Assembly (NCBI RefSeq): GCF_023634805.2
Contig: NZ_CP106883.1
Coordinates: forward strand, 62,001 to 126,000
Direction: 5' to 3'
DNA from: Comamonas endophytica
GTDB taxonomy: Bacteria; Pseudomonadota; Gammaproteobacteria; Burkholderiales; Burkholderiaceae_C
Length of the DNA: 64,000 nucleotides
Of the stretch, positions 34,230 through 43,428 are shown one piece after another. The translations under genes and the position numbers were made by a program. Position 1 is the stretch's first letter. Each line of letters opens with the position of its first letter. The notes below the pieces were generated by a model. The model was not told where the DNA came from. It searched no databases and was given only the letters and a program-made list of their open reading frames with translations.

Positions 34230-36737
34230 ATGCTCGCCCTCGCCCCCTTCCGCAGCAAAGCCGCGGGGCTGCCTGACCTGCTCAACTTTGCGGCGCTGAT
34301 CGATGACGGGGTCGTGCTGGGAAAGGACGGCTCGCTGATGGCTGGCTTTTTCTTCCGCGGGGACGATGCCGCCTCGGCAACGACCGAGGAACGCAACTAT
34401 CTCACCGCGCTCGTCAACCAATACCTGGCGCGCTTTGGCTCGGGCTGGGCCATGTGGATGGATGCCGCCCGGCTCCCCTCGCCAGGCTATCCGGCACCAG
34501 AAAAATCCCATTTTCCAGAGCCCGTGACGGCGCTGATCGACGCGGAACGCCGCGCCGCCTTCGAGGCCAAGGATGCCCTGTTTGAAACGGAGTACGCCCT
34601 GATCCTGCAGTTCCTGCCACCGACCCGGCGCGACTCGAGGGTTGGCGAACTCGTCTATGACGATGAAGGCCGCGACGACTCAAACCCCGCAGACCGCCTG
34701 CTGGCGGAATTCAAGAAAAAGATAGACGACCTGCAAGACGGGCTGGGCGACCTTCTGCACATGCGCCGCATGGGATCCATCGTTGTGTCCAAGCCTCCTG
34801 GTGAACGGGAAGAAGCCTACGAGTCCGACGAACTGGTGAACTACCTTCACTTTGCGCTGACCAATGAGCCGATCGCGCTGCGCATCCCGGATTGCCCCAT
34901 GTACCTCGACGCGTGGCTAGGATTCCATGAGCTATGGCCTGGCGACACGCCCAAGCTGGGAAAGAAATTCATCAGCTGCGTCGCCATCGAGGGCTTCCCA
35001 GGCCACTCATATCCCGGAATCCTCGACATGCTCGACGGCTTGCCGCTCGCCTACCGCTGGTCGAGCCGCTTCATCTTCCTTGAGCAGCACGAGGCCATTG
35101 CCGCGCTCAACCGGTACCGGCTGAAGTGGCAGCAGAAGATCCGCGGATTCTGGTCGCAGGTAATGAAGTCCCAAAAGGGCATGGTCAATACCGACGCATT
35201 GGAAATGTCGCGGCAGACCGAGGTAGCCATCAACGACGCCAAATCCGGGCTCGTGGCCTATGGCTACTACACGCCGGTCATCGTGTTGATGAGCGAGAGC
35301 CGCACGGTACTTGAAGACCAGGCGCGCCACGTCAAGCGGGAACTTGAACGCCGGGGTTTTGGCGCCCGCGTGGAATCCGTCAATGCCCTGGAGGCTTGGC
35401 TGGGGTCTTTGCCGGGCCAGACCTTCCCCAATGTGCGCCGGCCCCTGGTGCACACGCTGAACCTTGCGGACCTGTTGCCGCTGGCCAGCGTCTGGCCCGG
35501 GCTGCGTGAGAATCCATGCGAGTTCTACCCAGCAGGCTCTCCCCCGCTCATGCAGACGGTCACCACCGGTGACACGCCGTTCCGGCTGAATCTGCATGTG
35601 GGCGACGTCGGGCACACCCTGATCTTCGGCCCGACGGGCGCCGGCAAATCGACGCTTCTGGCTTCGCTCCACGCCCAATTCAGGCGCTATCGCAGCCGTC
35701 CGCGGCGTGACGGATCGCATGTGCCGGCAACCATCACGGCGTTTGACAAGGGACGCTCCCTGTTTGCCTTGTGCAAAGCGACCAGCGGCATTCATTACGA
35801 CATTGGCAACGACGAAGCGGACACCCCGGCGCTGACGCCGCTGATCGACATCGACAGCGAGTCGGACGCGCTTTGGGCCGAGGAATGGATCGCCACATGC
35901 TTTGAGCTGCAAGCCAGGAAACAGCCCTCGCCGCAGCAGAAGTCGGAGATCCATCGGGCCATGAATCTCTTGCGGGACTCGCCACGCGACTTCCGCTCGA
36001 TGACTGACTACGTTTCAACCATACAGGACGGCGAGATCCGGGCCGCCCTGTCGCACTACACGCTGAACGGCTCCATGGGTCATCTACTGGATGGCAAAGA
36101 CGATTCTCTGAAATTGAGTAGCTACACCGTCTTTGAAATAGACGAGCTAATGAACATGGGGAATGCAAACGCCATCCCTGTGCTTCTATTCCTTTTTCGC
36201 CGCTTTGAGCGGTCCTTGAAAGGTCAGCCAGCAATGCTTTCGCTGGATGAGGCATGGGTGATGCTGGGCCATCCAGTTTTCCGGGAAAAACTGCGCGAAT
36301 GGCTCAAGGAGCTTAGAAAGAAGAACTGTTTGGTCATTTTGGCAACGCAGAGCCTGTCCGATGCAGTGGGCTCTGGTCTGCTCGATGTCCTTATGGAACA
36401 GTGCCCCACAAAGATTCTCCTGCCCAACAAAGAGGCTGAGCTTCACGGGACCAAAGACAGCCCTGGCCCGGCTGATCTTTACGCGATGTTTGGACTGAAC
36501 AATAAAGAAATTGCTCTGCTGAAGAACGGTCGATACAAGCGCCAATATTATTACAAGTCACCGCTTGGACGGCGGATATTTGAGCTAGGCCTGGGGCCTC
36601 TTGCACTGGCTTTTGTTGCGATATCAGACAAGGAAACACTGGCGGAAATTCGTCGCCTTATCGATACAGAAGGCGCGGACTGGCCGCTTCATTGGATGAC
36701 CAAAAAGGGGGTGGACTATGAGAAATATCTCGCATAA
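34230..36737 (+). CDS. trbE: TrbE/VirB4 ATPase
   Basis: Encodes 835 aa. The CagE/VirB4 N-terminal domain is followed by an ATPase with Walker A FGPTGAGKSTLL (about 467-478) and Walker B AMLSLDEAWVML (about 668-679). It powers pilus assembly and substrate transfer. The AAGGAG ribosome site precedes the ATG. Base composition changes inside the gene near 36,090: the first three quarters use GC-rich third positions, the last part is markedly AT-richer and stays so through trbI. Confidence 0.95.
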   Translation: MLALAPFRSKAAGLPDLLNFAALIDDGVVLGKDGSLMAGFFFRGDDAASATTEERNYLTALVNQYLARFGSGWAMWMDAARLPSPGYPAPEKSHFPEPVTALIDAERRAAFEAKDALFETEYALILQFLPPTRRDSRVGELVYDDEGRDDSNPADRLLAEFKKKIDDLQDGLGDLLHMRRMGSIVVSKPPGEREEAYESDELVNYLHFALTNEPIALRIPDCPMYLDAWLGFHELWPGDTPKLGKKFISCVAIEGFPGHSYPGILDMLDGLPLAYRWSSRFIFLEQHEAIAALNRYRLKWQQKIRGFWSQVMKSQKGMVNTDALEMSRQTEVAINDAKSGLVAYGYYTPVIVLMSESRTVLEDQARHVKRELERRGFGARVESVNALEAWLGSLPGQTFPNVRRPLVHTLNLADLLPLASVWPGLRENPCEFYPAGSPPLMQTVTTGDTPFRLNLHVGDVGHTLIFGPTGAGKSTLLASLHAQFRRYRSRPRRDGSHVPATITAFDKGRSLFALCKATSGIHYDIGNDEADTPALTPLIDIDSESDALWAEEWIATCFELQARKQPSPQQKSEIHRAMNLLRDSPRDFRSMTDYVSTIQDGEIRAALSHYTLNGSMGHLLDGKDDSLKLSSYTVFEIDELMNMGNANAIPVLLFLFRRFERSLKGQPAMLSLDEAWVMLGHPVFREKLREWLKELRKKNCLVILATQSLSDAVGSGLLDVLMEQCPTKILLPNKEAELHGTKDSPGPADLYAMFGLNNKEIALLKNGRYKRQYYYKSPLGRRIFELGLGPLALAFVAISDKETLAEIRRLIDTEGADWPLHWMTKKGVDYEKYLA

Positions 36738-37491
36738 ATCCTTCGGCTTGCATGCTTCGGCGGCAATCATGGCGAGCGTGCTCATTGGTTCTGTTTTCTA
36801 TCTATCGGCTCCCAAACCTGCTCATGCCATTTATTGCTCGAACTGCGCTACGTGGTATCACCAAATGCGTGAGTACGCTGAAGCTGTATCGACGAATTTG
36901 AATACGGCCAAACAGCTGCAGACCCAAATTAGTCAATACAACGACATGGTGAAGCAAGGCATGTCCTTGCCATCGAGAAATTTCAAAAATATAACGCGCG
37001 ATCTGGAAAACATCGCAGATGTCTACCGCGGAACCCAGGCGATTGGGAGGAACATTTCAAACCTTGAAGAAGCATTCAAGCAGCAGTTTCCTGGCTACCA
37101 AACCTATCTTCAATCATCTAGCAGAGCGTCCGAGATGATGCCAAGCCGCTATGAAAAGTGGGATAGGCAAGGGCAGGATAACGCGCGCACGGCAATGCTA
37201 TCCGCAGGAATGAACATCAGCACATTCGCCTCAGAAGAGGCGCAACTCAGAACGCTGGTCAGTCGCTCCCAAAACGCAGAGGGGCGCCTTCAGGCCATCC
37301 AAGCAGGCAACGAAATCGCGGCCTCCAACGTGCAGCAACTTCAAAAACTCCGGGATTTGCTGGCTACACAAATTCAGATGCAAAGCAATTATATGGCTCA
37401 AGAGCAAGAACGCATGTCTATTGAAAACGCACTTCAACAGCAGCGCAGTTCAATGATAATTAATGACACCGGCCTGGATAAGGGGTACTAA
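36718..37491 (+). CDS. trbJ: TrbJ/VirB5 minor pilus component
   Basis: Encodes 257 aa. The signal peptide (about 1-38, ending KPAHA) is followed by CSNCATWYHQMREYAEAV and a long helical domain, the TrbJ form. It starts inside the end of trbE (20-base overlap). The last codons (AAG GGG TAC) double as a Shine-Dalgarno for the next gene. It should lie in the periplasm and at the pilus tip. Confidence 0.9.
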   Translation: MRNISHKSFGLHASAAIMASVLIGSVFYLSAPKPAHAIYCSNCATWYHQMREYAEAVSTNLNTAKQLQTQISQYNDMVKQGMSLPSRNFKNITRDLENIADVYRGTQAIGRNISNLEEAFKQQFPGYQTYLQSSSRASEMMPSRYEKWDRQGQDNARTAMLSAGMNISTFASEEAQLRTLVSRSQNAEGRLQAIQAGNEIAASNVQQLQKLRDLLATQIQMQSNYMAQEQERMSIENALQQQRSSMIINDTGLDKGY

Positions 37492-37493
37492 CA

Positions 37494-37697
37494 ATGATGA
37501 AAATCAACATATGGATTTTTTTATCCTCTATTATTACAGCAATAATTATTGGAGGATTGGGAACTTCATTGTTTATCACAAGAAACACAATTTCAGAAAA
37601 AGTTCACCTTTTACCACAAGAATGCGTTTCAGAACCAAAAGAAACTTTCCGTTTTGATGCAAAACAAAATGACACCGACTTAAATAAGGGGTATTGA
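37494..37697 (+). CDS. Small membrane protein at the trbK (entry exclusion) position
   Basis: Encodes 67 aa: one N-terminal TM helix (about 5-28) and a short hydrophilic tail with one Cys. It stands between trbJ and trbL, the place of the entry-exclusion gene trbK in RP4, so that role is plausible. RP4 TrbK is a lipoprotein; this protein has no lipobox. Its last nine residues (NDTDLNKGY) nearly repeat the end of TrbJ (NDTGLDKGY). Function is inferred from position only. Confidence 0.55.
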   Translation: MMKINIWIFLSSIITAIIIGGLGTSLFITRNTISEKVHLLPQECVSEPKETFRFDAKQNDTDLNKGY

Positions 37698-37698
37698 A

Positions 37699-39582
37699 AT
37701 GTTTTTAACACGACGTAGCCGGCCAATGTTTTTGGTGTCAGCTCTGATGGTTGTCGTGTTGACATTTTTTCCTGGCGAGACATTTGCACATCTCACTGAC
37801 CCGAGTGGCTCACTTAACGGCTTACTTGATCTTGTAAAAAACAGCGCGTCCTCTTGGGACGCCCGATTACGCGGCTACGCCATTAGTATTTTTTGGTTAC
37901 TTGCCTCGATCCAGTTTGTATGGATATTCTTCCCACTAATATTCCGCCAAGCTGATTTTGGAGAGATTGTTGGGGAACTCATACGATTTATCTTGATAAT
38001 TGGTTTTTTCTATGCTCTTTTACTATTTTCTACTGATTGGGGACAGGCAGTAGTCAACAGCTTCAGAGAAGCGGGATCCCATGCTATCGGAATTAGTGAA
38101 AAAACCTTGAAACCAGGCGCTGTTTTTTCAGAAGCCATCAAGTTAGCCAACACCATTGGAAATGTGAAGACTATTAATCCGCTTACCGCATTACTGGTTT
38201 CTCTTTCAGCATTTATTGTCGTGATTTGCTTTACATTTATCGCAGCATTTATGGCAGTCACTCTCATCGAGTCCTATATAGTTATTCATGCCTCTGTACT
38301 TTTTATGGGTTTTGGTGGATCCCAATGGACACGTGAATTTTCGCTTGCCATGATTAGATATGCAGTTTCCGTGGGAGCCAAGTTGTTTGTTTTGACGCTA
38401 ATTGTTGGAATGGTCTTGCAATCAGCAAAAAAATGGGCGCAAGCATATACAGCAGACAACGTATCAATGTGGACGATGGTTGGATTGAGCCTTGTCTGTG
38501 CTTATCTTGCCAAAACCGTCCCTGAACTCGTAGCTGGCATGATTAATGGCTCATCCATGGGAGGTGGATCGGCTCTTGGAGGGATGGCAGCAGCTGGTGC
38601 GGCGGGCGCGGCTGCGGCCGTGGCAACGATTGCGACGGCAGGTGCAGCAGCGCCGGCGGCTGGGGTATTAGGCACTGGCGGCGGAGCAGCCAGTGGAACT
38701 GGCGGGGGCTTAGCGGGAGTCTTGAACTCCAGCATTGGAGGGAATGCGGGTGCGGGTGGAGGAACATCCGCCGCGAAGTCCGACTTGGGCGCAACCACTG
38801 GCGGGTCAAATGCAGCAGCAACGGCGCCAACAAGGGTTGGGGGTAATCTGCCATCCGACCCGGCACAACCAATTTCCACTCGTTCCACCAGCGCGGTTCA
38901 GCAGGCAACAAAGCAAACGGCGAAGTCACCGACAACGCACGGTGACGCAGCTGTAAAGGCGTCAACGGAGGACACTGCAAGCTCTGCTTCAATGACTACT
39001 TCACCAACTTCAACGACAGCTTCTCCAGAAGTAGAAGCTTCTGACAACACGATATCTGCCCCAATAGTCGAAACCTCCAACACAGAGGCGAAACCCCCAA
39101 TAGCCACACCCCCAGTGGCAGCCACCCCATCAACTGATACGGCTCCATCAGCTGCGTCGACTCCACCAGCCGCTACTGCTCCAACAGCAGCTACTGCTTC
39201 ACCAGCTGCAGGTTCGCCAACTGCTGCTTCACCAGCTGCTGCTCGACCAACTGCTGCTCCACCAGCTGCAGGGGCTACAGGTAACACCGCGAACATTCCT
39301 CCAGCGGGTGTCGCAACGTTGGCAACAAAGATGGGTGAAGCCATTCTCACAGCAGCGCAAAAGGGTCCGATAACAGGTCTGCAAGTTGCATCAGGCGTAG
39401 TGAAAGGGACGGGCATTTTGGCGGCCATTTCCGTCCCCGGCATGGAAGGAGCTGCGGGGTTGTCTTTAACAAGCGGCGCCCCACGGGTTAACGCACCAAT
39501 AGATGATTCCGACAGTTTTGATTCCCGTAGTGATCCAGAAAACATCATTAGACCCTCTAAGCCTAAAGGAGGTAAGCCATGA
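37699..39582 (+). CDS. trbL: TrbL/VirB6 polytopic channel protein with long low-complexity tail
   Basis: Encodes 627 aa. A signal-like start and about six TM helices (about 12-290) form the TrbL/VirB6 core. From about 285 onwards the protein is Gly/Ala-rich and then an Ala-Pro-Thr-Ser tail, with runs such as ASPAAGSPTAASPAAARPTA. An AAGGGG ribosome site lies in the end of the preceding gene. TrbL forms the inner-membrane channel; the tail is probably periplasmic and disordered. Confidence 0.9.
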   Translation: MFLTRRSRPMFLVSALMVVVLTFFPGETFAHLTDPSGSLNGLLDLVKNSASSWDARLRGYAISIFWLLASIQFVWIFFPLIFRQADFGEIVGELIRFILIIGFFYALLLFSTDWGQAVVNSFREAGSHAIGISEKTLKPGAVFSEAIKLANTIGNVKTINPLTALLVSLSAFIVVICFTFIAAFMAVTLIESYIVIHASVLFMGFGGSQWTREFSLAMIRYAVSVGAKLFVLTLIVGMVLQSAKKWAQAYTADNVSMWTMVGLSLVCAYLAKTVPELVAGMINGSSMGGGSALGGMAAAGAAGAAAAVATIATAGAAAPAAGVLGTGGGAASGTGGGLAGVLNSSIGGNAGAGGGTSAAKSDLGATTGGSNAAATAPTRVGGNLPSDPAQPISTRSTSAVQQATKQTAKSPTTHGDAAVKASTEDTASSASMTTSPTSTTASPEVEASDNTISAPIVETSNTEAKPPIATPPVAATPSTDTAPSAASTPPAATAPTAATASPAAGSPTAASPAAARPTAAPPAAGATGNTANIPPAGVATLATKMGEAILTAAQKGPITGLQVASGVVKGTGILAAISVPGMEGAAGLSLTSGAPRVNAPIDDSDSFDSRSDPENIIRPSKPKGGKP

Positions 39583-39866
39583 ACGGATTCCTCGGTTTTC
39601 TTCCTTTATTGCTAATGCTTATTTTCGGAATTGCGCTATGGGCGCTGGGCCAGTTTTTGCGACGCCGTGGCTGGGGAGAGCGGCTGGACTTTATAGACAC
39701 ACGACTTCGCAAAGCGCAAGCCATAATAGGCCGCTTTTCCGCGATATTAGGGTTGGCTTGGTTAGGCGCCGGCTCCGCATTGAGCCATACCCCCTTATTG
39801 GGAAGCAAAAGTAGCAGGAAAATTCTTGACACGTTTAAATCACAAGAAAAAAACGGTCGATATTAA
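39579..39866 (+). CDS. Small membrane protein in the trb operon, unknown function
   Basis: Encodes 95 aa with a strong AAAGGAGG ribosome site inside the end of trbL and a four-base overlap with it. There is a TM helix at about 5-25, a basic middle (RRRGWGERLDFIDTRLRKAQ) and a second hydrophobic segment at about 50-70. It lies between trbL and trbF, where RP4 has no counterpart in this order. I do not recognise the family; a role in channel assembly or exclusion is possible. Confidence 0.65.
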   Translation: MNGFLGFLPLLLMLIFGIALWALGQFLRRRGWGERLDFIDTRLRKAQAIIGRFSAILGLAWLGAGSALSHTPLLGSKSSRKILDTFKSQEKNGRY

Positions 39867-39928
39867 TAATTCAAATCATCGATTTTTTTACGTGTCAAAA
39901 GTCCTCCACTATAGAAATGGAGTAAATT

Positions 39929-40618
39929 ATGCGCTCCAAGCAGAAAGCACCGACATCAAAGGCAATCTCGGAAACGCCCTACCTAGCGGCACGGCGTGAA
40001 TGGAACGAACGCTATGGTGATTACATCTCCAGGGCGAACAACTGGCGACTCGTGGCATTTGGCTGTGTAGCAACGTCGAGCATTTTGGCGGCGGGACTGG
40101 TTTGGATTTCAGGTCAGCAAAAAGTTATTCCTTACATCGTGGAAACCAACGGCTATGGTGAAGTCATCCGCGTGTCCCCTGCAAACAGCCTTGGAAGACC
40201 AAGCGAAAAACAAATAAAGTCTACATTGCGCCAGTGGATTACAGGCGCTCGGACTGTTTATGTCGATGCGCGTGCACAGCAACAAATCGTGGCAGCGACA
40301 TATGCCACAACGCTGCCGGATAGTCCCGCATATACAACGCTTTCCACTTACCACCGTGACCACAATCCCTATCAGCGGGCAAAAAAAGAAACTGCCGAAG
40401 TGGCTTGGCACGGCGCCAGTCTGATTGGGGGAGATACATGGCAAATCGAATGGACAGAAACTGTCCATTCTAGAGATGGAAAACCCATTTCAGATCCGAC
40501 AACATACACCGCAACAATCATGACCTCATTGGCCACCCCAACCGATGAAGACACGATTACCTTAAATCCCTTTGGAATCTATGTAAAGCAGTTCTCCTGG
40601 AATCAACGAATCAACTAG
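39929..40618 (+). CDS. trbF: TrbF/VirB8 inner-membrane scaffold
   Basis: Encodes 229 aa. A cytoplasmic N-terminus (PYLAARREWNERYGDYI), one TM helix (about 38-60) and a periplasmic NTF2-like VirB8 domain (TVYVDARAQQQIVAATYATT, FGIYVKQFSWNQRI at the end) give the TrbF form. It links the cytoplasmic ATPases with the outer core. Confidence 0.92.
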   Translation: MRSKQKAPTSKAISETPYLAARREWNERYGDYISRANNWRLVAFGCVATSSILAAGLVWISGQQKVIPYIVETNGYGEVIRVSPANSLGRPSEKQIKSTLRQWITGARTVYVDARAQQQIVAATYATTLPDSPAYTTLSTYHRDHNPYQRAKKETAEVAWHGASLIGGDTWQIEWTETVHSRDGKPISDPTTYTATIMTSLATPTDEDTITLNPFGIYVKQFSWNQRIN

Positions 40619-40631
40619 TTGGGTGATTACC

Positions 40632-41555
40632 ATGAAAAAAACGACTGTCTGGATCGCTGGTTCTTTATTTGCGGTAGCAGGCAGTGCGGCGCTTGCTCAA
40701 ACAAAAGTACCGGCACTTTCGAGTTCTCCAAAAGAGGCTCTCCCGCCCGTCAATTTGACTTCTCCGCATTCAGCTCCACTAGACGCCAAGGAGCGTTATG
40801 GTGCCCAGCTGGCAAACGACTGGAAAATAAACCCAGAAAGACCACGCAAAGGCGCCGATGGCAGCGTGAAATATCTCTTTGGTGCGACTTTGCCAACACT
40901 CGTTTGTACCCCATTGCAAGTTTGCTCCATCGAATTGCAATCCGGGGAAATTGTCAATGACGTTCATGCTGGAGATAGCGCACGCTGGAAGATTTCTCCC
41001 GCTTCCATCGGCAACGGGTCATCGGCAAAGACCGTTATTATCGTGAAGCCTACTAATACCGGATTGGTGACCAATCTAACAGTAACGACGGATCGCCGCC
41101 TTTACACCATAAAGCTTGCTAGTACGCAGCGGGACTGGATTCCTGTCCTTTCTTTCGATTACCCAGATGAAACGGAAAAGATGTGGGCTGAACATCGTGA
41201 AAGGCAACTGAAGCAGTTGCAAAGCAACACCATGCCTACCGGCCAGAATCTCGCGAATCTGGATTTTGGATTTCAATTGAGCGGTGATTCTCCAAGCTGG
41301 AAGCCTATACGCGTTTATAGCGATGGCAGCAAGACCTTTATCCAATTCCCATCGTCCGATTTCGGTGGATCGGCTCCAGCGCTAGTCGCACTTGGCAAGG
41401 ATGGTGGCCTATTCTCTGATCCATCAATAAAAATTGTGAACTATCGCGTGATCGGAGATCGGTACGTTGTCGATAAAGTGCTGGATCGGGCGGCATTGAT
41501 TAGCGGCGTAGGCCGAGACCAAGTCAAGGTGATCCTTATTCGCGGAGGAAATTGA
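40632..41555 (+). CDS. trbG: TrbG/VirB9 outer core protein
   Basis: Encodes 307 aa from the ATG at 40632 (a GTG nine bases earlier is also possible). The signal peptide (about 1-20) leads into the beta-rich VirB9 domain with SVKYLFGATLPTLVCTPLQV, DRRLYTIKLAS and the C-terminal FIQFPSSDFGGSAPALVALG. It forms the outer-membrane core ring with TrbH and TrbI. Confidence 0.93.
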   Translation: MKKTTVWIAGSLFAVAGSAALAQTKVPALSSSPKEALPPVNLTSPHSAPLDAKERYGAQLANDWKINPERPRKGADGSVKYLFGATLPTLVCTPLQVCSIELQSGEIVNDVHAGDSARWKISPASIGNGSSAKTVIIVKPTNTGLVTNLTVTTDRRLYTIKLASTQRDWIPVLSFDYPDETEKMWAEHRERQLKQLQSNTMPTGQNLANLDFGFQLSGDSPSWKPIRVYSDGSKTFIQFPSSDFGGSAPALVALGKDGGLFSDPSIKIVNYRVIGDRYVVDKVLDRAALISGVGRDQVKVILIRGGN

Positions 41556-41556
41556 T

Positions 41557-42045
41557 ATGCGCTTTTGTCTTTTCATCTCATTTTCAGCTGCTCTTTTCCT
41601 AAGTGCGTGTGCTGCGCCTTTACGATCTTCGTCCTCCTACGTTGATTCAAATATCAATGCCGCCGACGCCATCACATTAGCGAACGATGCTGCCGTATAC
41701 CTGTCCAAATCGCTGTCCCCTGCCAAAACCATGCTGGTGATTGATCCACCACCGACCCGCAACGTGGCGGATGAGCTTACGCCTGCGATGCAAACTGCAT
41801 TACGGGAAAAAGGCTATGGCGTTCTTATTCTTTCAACGAAAAATCCTGAAAAAAAAGAAAAGGCGGATCCTCCGGCAGGAACAGCACTGCGTTATTTGGC
41901 CTCCCCGCTGGAAACCGGGGTCCTTTTACGTTTGCAATTTCAAGGGATAGAAGCTTCGCGCTTCTATCAGCGGAATAAGGATGGTGCTTTGCTGCCAAAT
42001 GGCTTTCCATTTACCGTGGGAGGTGGCCCCAATGACATACGATAA
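41557..42045 (+). CDS. trbH: TrbH/VirB7-like lipoprotein
   Basis: Encodes 162 aa. The lipobox LFLSAC (Cys18) anchors it in the outer membrane, and LANDAAVYLSKSLSPAKTM with LTPAMQTALREKGYGVLIL fits TrbH. It starts right after the trbG stop and overlaps the trbI start. Confidence 0.88.
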   Translation: MRFCLFISFSAALFLSACAAPLRSSSSYVDSNINAADAITLANDAAVYLSKSLSPAKTMLVIDPPPTRNVADELTPAMQTALREKGYGVLILSTKNPEKKEKADPPAGTALRYLASPLETGVLLRLQFQGIEASRFYQRNKDGALLPNGFPFTVGGGPNDIR

Positions 42046-43375
42046 AAATTCTGATTTTTCTCCCGAGGAGACACAAATCGACGAACGCCACGACTACGAA
42101 GCCGACCAGTCTCCCGATTTTTTGTCGTCTACCCGACGAGGGCAAGGGGTGAGACGGCTAAACAAGGTACCCCTGGTCATCGTTGGTGCGATCTTGCTAA
42201 TGGCGGTCGCAGGCATGACATACACCTTTTTTTCCAAACAAGCAGATGCTGTTGCGCAGACTAAGCCGGCTGCACTTCCTGTCGTCACAGAAGCAGCCCG
42301 CCCACCAGTGTGGCCTCCTGGAGAAGACTTTGTTCCACCTGGAAAACCGGCCCCCTTGGAGTCTGCATTGGCACCCGGTGAGGCTGCAGCCGCGGCAGTA
42401 GGCCCGTCGTCTCTTCCCCCGGTCAACGAAACAATGGAGCGCCGCCTGCAACTCATTCAGCAGGTCGAAGAAAAACACCTTGCCAAATGGGAGGCCGCAT
42501 TGGATAGCGATGGGGCCATTCAAAAATTTGAGAGAAAGTCGGGAGCCCCAACGCCGGGTGCTCCAGATAGTCCCGGATCACAGCTCAACCCGCAGGAAAT
42601 GATGCAGCGATACATGGCCGCAGGCCCTATGCCAAGCTCTGGGGACCCCTATGGCATGGGCGCTGTGAGTGGGATGGCTGCTGAAAATGGTCAAGCCCAA
42701 AAGCGCGCATTTTTGTCTGGCACTCCCGAAGCAAATGTCTATCTGGCAAACCAGCGCAAAGCCCCCCTCGCGCCATCTCAAGAGATCAAAGCAGGAACGG
42801 TAATTCCGAGCGTCTTGGTGTCCGGGGTTAATTCAGACTTGCCAGGGCAAATCATTGGACGCGTAGCCGAAGCGGTCTATGACTCAGCCACCGGTTCCCA
42901 ACTGCTCATCCCGCCAGGAGCTACGCTCATCGGCACCTATGACAGCAGCGTAACTTTAGGACAGAGCCGTGCACTCGTTGTATGGAAACGGATCATCTAT
43001 CCCGATAGCTCGTCTATTTCACTTGATGGCATGCCAGGCGCGGATCAGGGCGGGTATGCCGGTTTCCATGACAAAGTTAACAACCACTACGGGCGGCTTT
43101 TCGGGCATGGTCTGTTGCTTTCATTGTTTTCGGCAGGAATTCAGCTCTCACAACCGCAGGCCCAAAACGGAGAAAACTACAGCAGCTCGCAAATCATCGC
43201 GGGTTCGCTGGGTCAGCAAATGGGACAGCTTGGTATGCAGATGGCGCAAAGGAACATGAACATACAGCCTACATTGCAAATCCGACCAGGCTATGAGTTC
43301 AATGTTATGGTGACAAAAGATATTATATTGCCAACGTGGGAGGGACACCCCTTGTCAAGCATTTCTTCTCAATGA
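42032..43375 (+). CDS. trbI: TrbI/VirB10 core protein
   Basis: Encodes 447 aa from the ATG at 42032 within the end of trbH. A short cytoplasmic N-terminus, one TM helix (about 45-65), a Pro/Ala-rich periplasmic linker and a C-terminal VirB10 beta-barrel domain with IKAGTVIPSVLVSGVNSDLP, LLIPPGATLIGTYDSSV and YEFNVMVTKDIILP. It spans the envelope. It is the last trb gene; no trbM-P homologues follow. Confidence 0.93.
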   Translation: MTYDKNSDFSPEETQIDERHDYEADQSPDFLSSTRRGQGVRRLNKVPLVIVGAILLMAVAGMTYTFFSKQADAVAQTKPAALPVVTEAARPPVWPPGEDFVPPGKPAPLESALAPGEAAAAAVGPSSLPPVNETMERRLQLIQQVEEKHLAKWEAALDSDGAIQKFERKSGAPTPGAPDSPGSQLNPQEMMQRYMAAGPMPSSGDPYGMGAVSGMAAENGQAQKRAFLSGTPEANVYLANQRKAPLAPSQEIKAGTVIPSVLVSGVNSDLPGQIIGRVAEAVYDSATGSQLLIPPGATLIGTYDSSVTLGQSRALVVWKRIIYPDSSSISLDGMPGADQGGYAGFHDKVNNHYGRLFGHGLLLSLFSAGIQLSQPQAQNGENYSSSQIIAGSLGQQMGQLGMQMAQRNMNIQPTLQIRPGYEFNVMVTKDIILPTWEGHPLSSISSQ

Positions 43376-43428
43376 AATTATTGGCATTAATTCAATATCC
43401 ATATTGGGCAGTCACTTCACATCAATTA

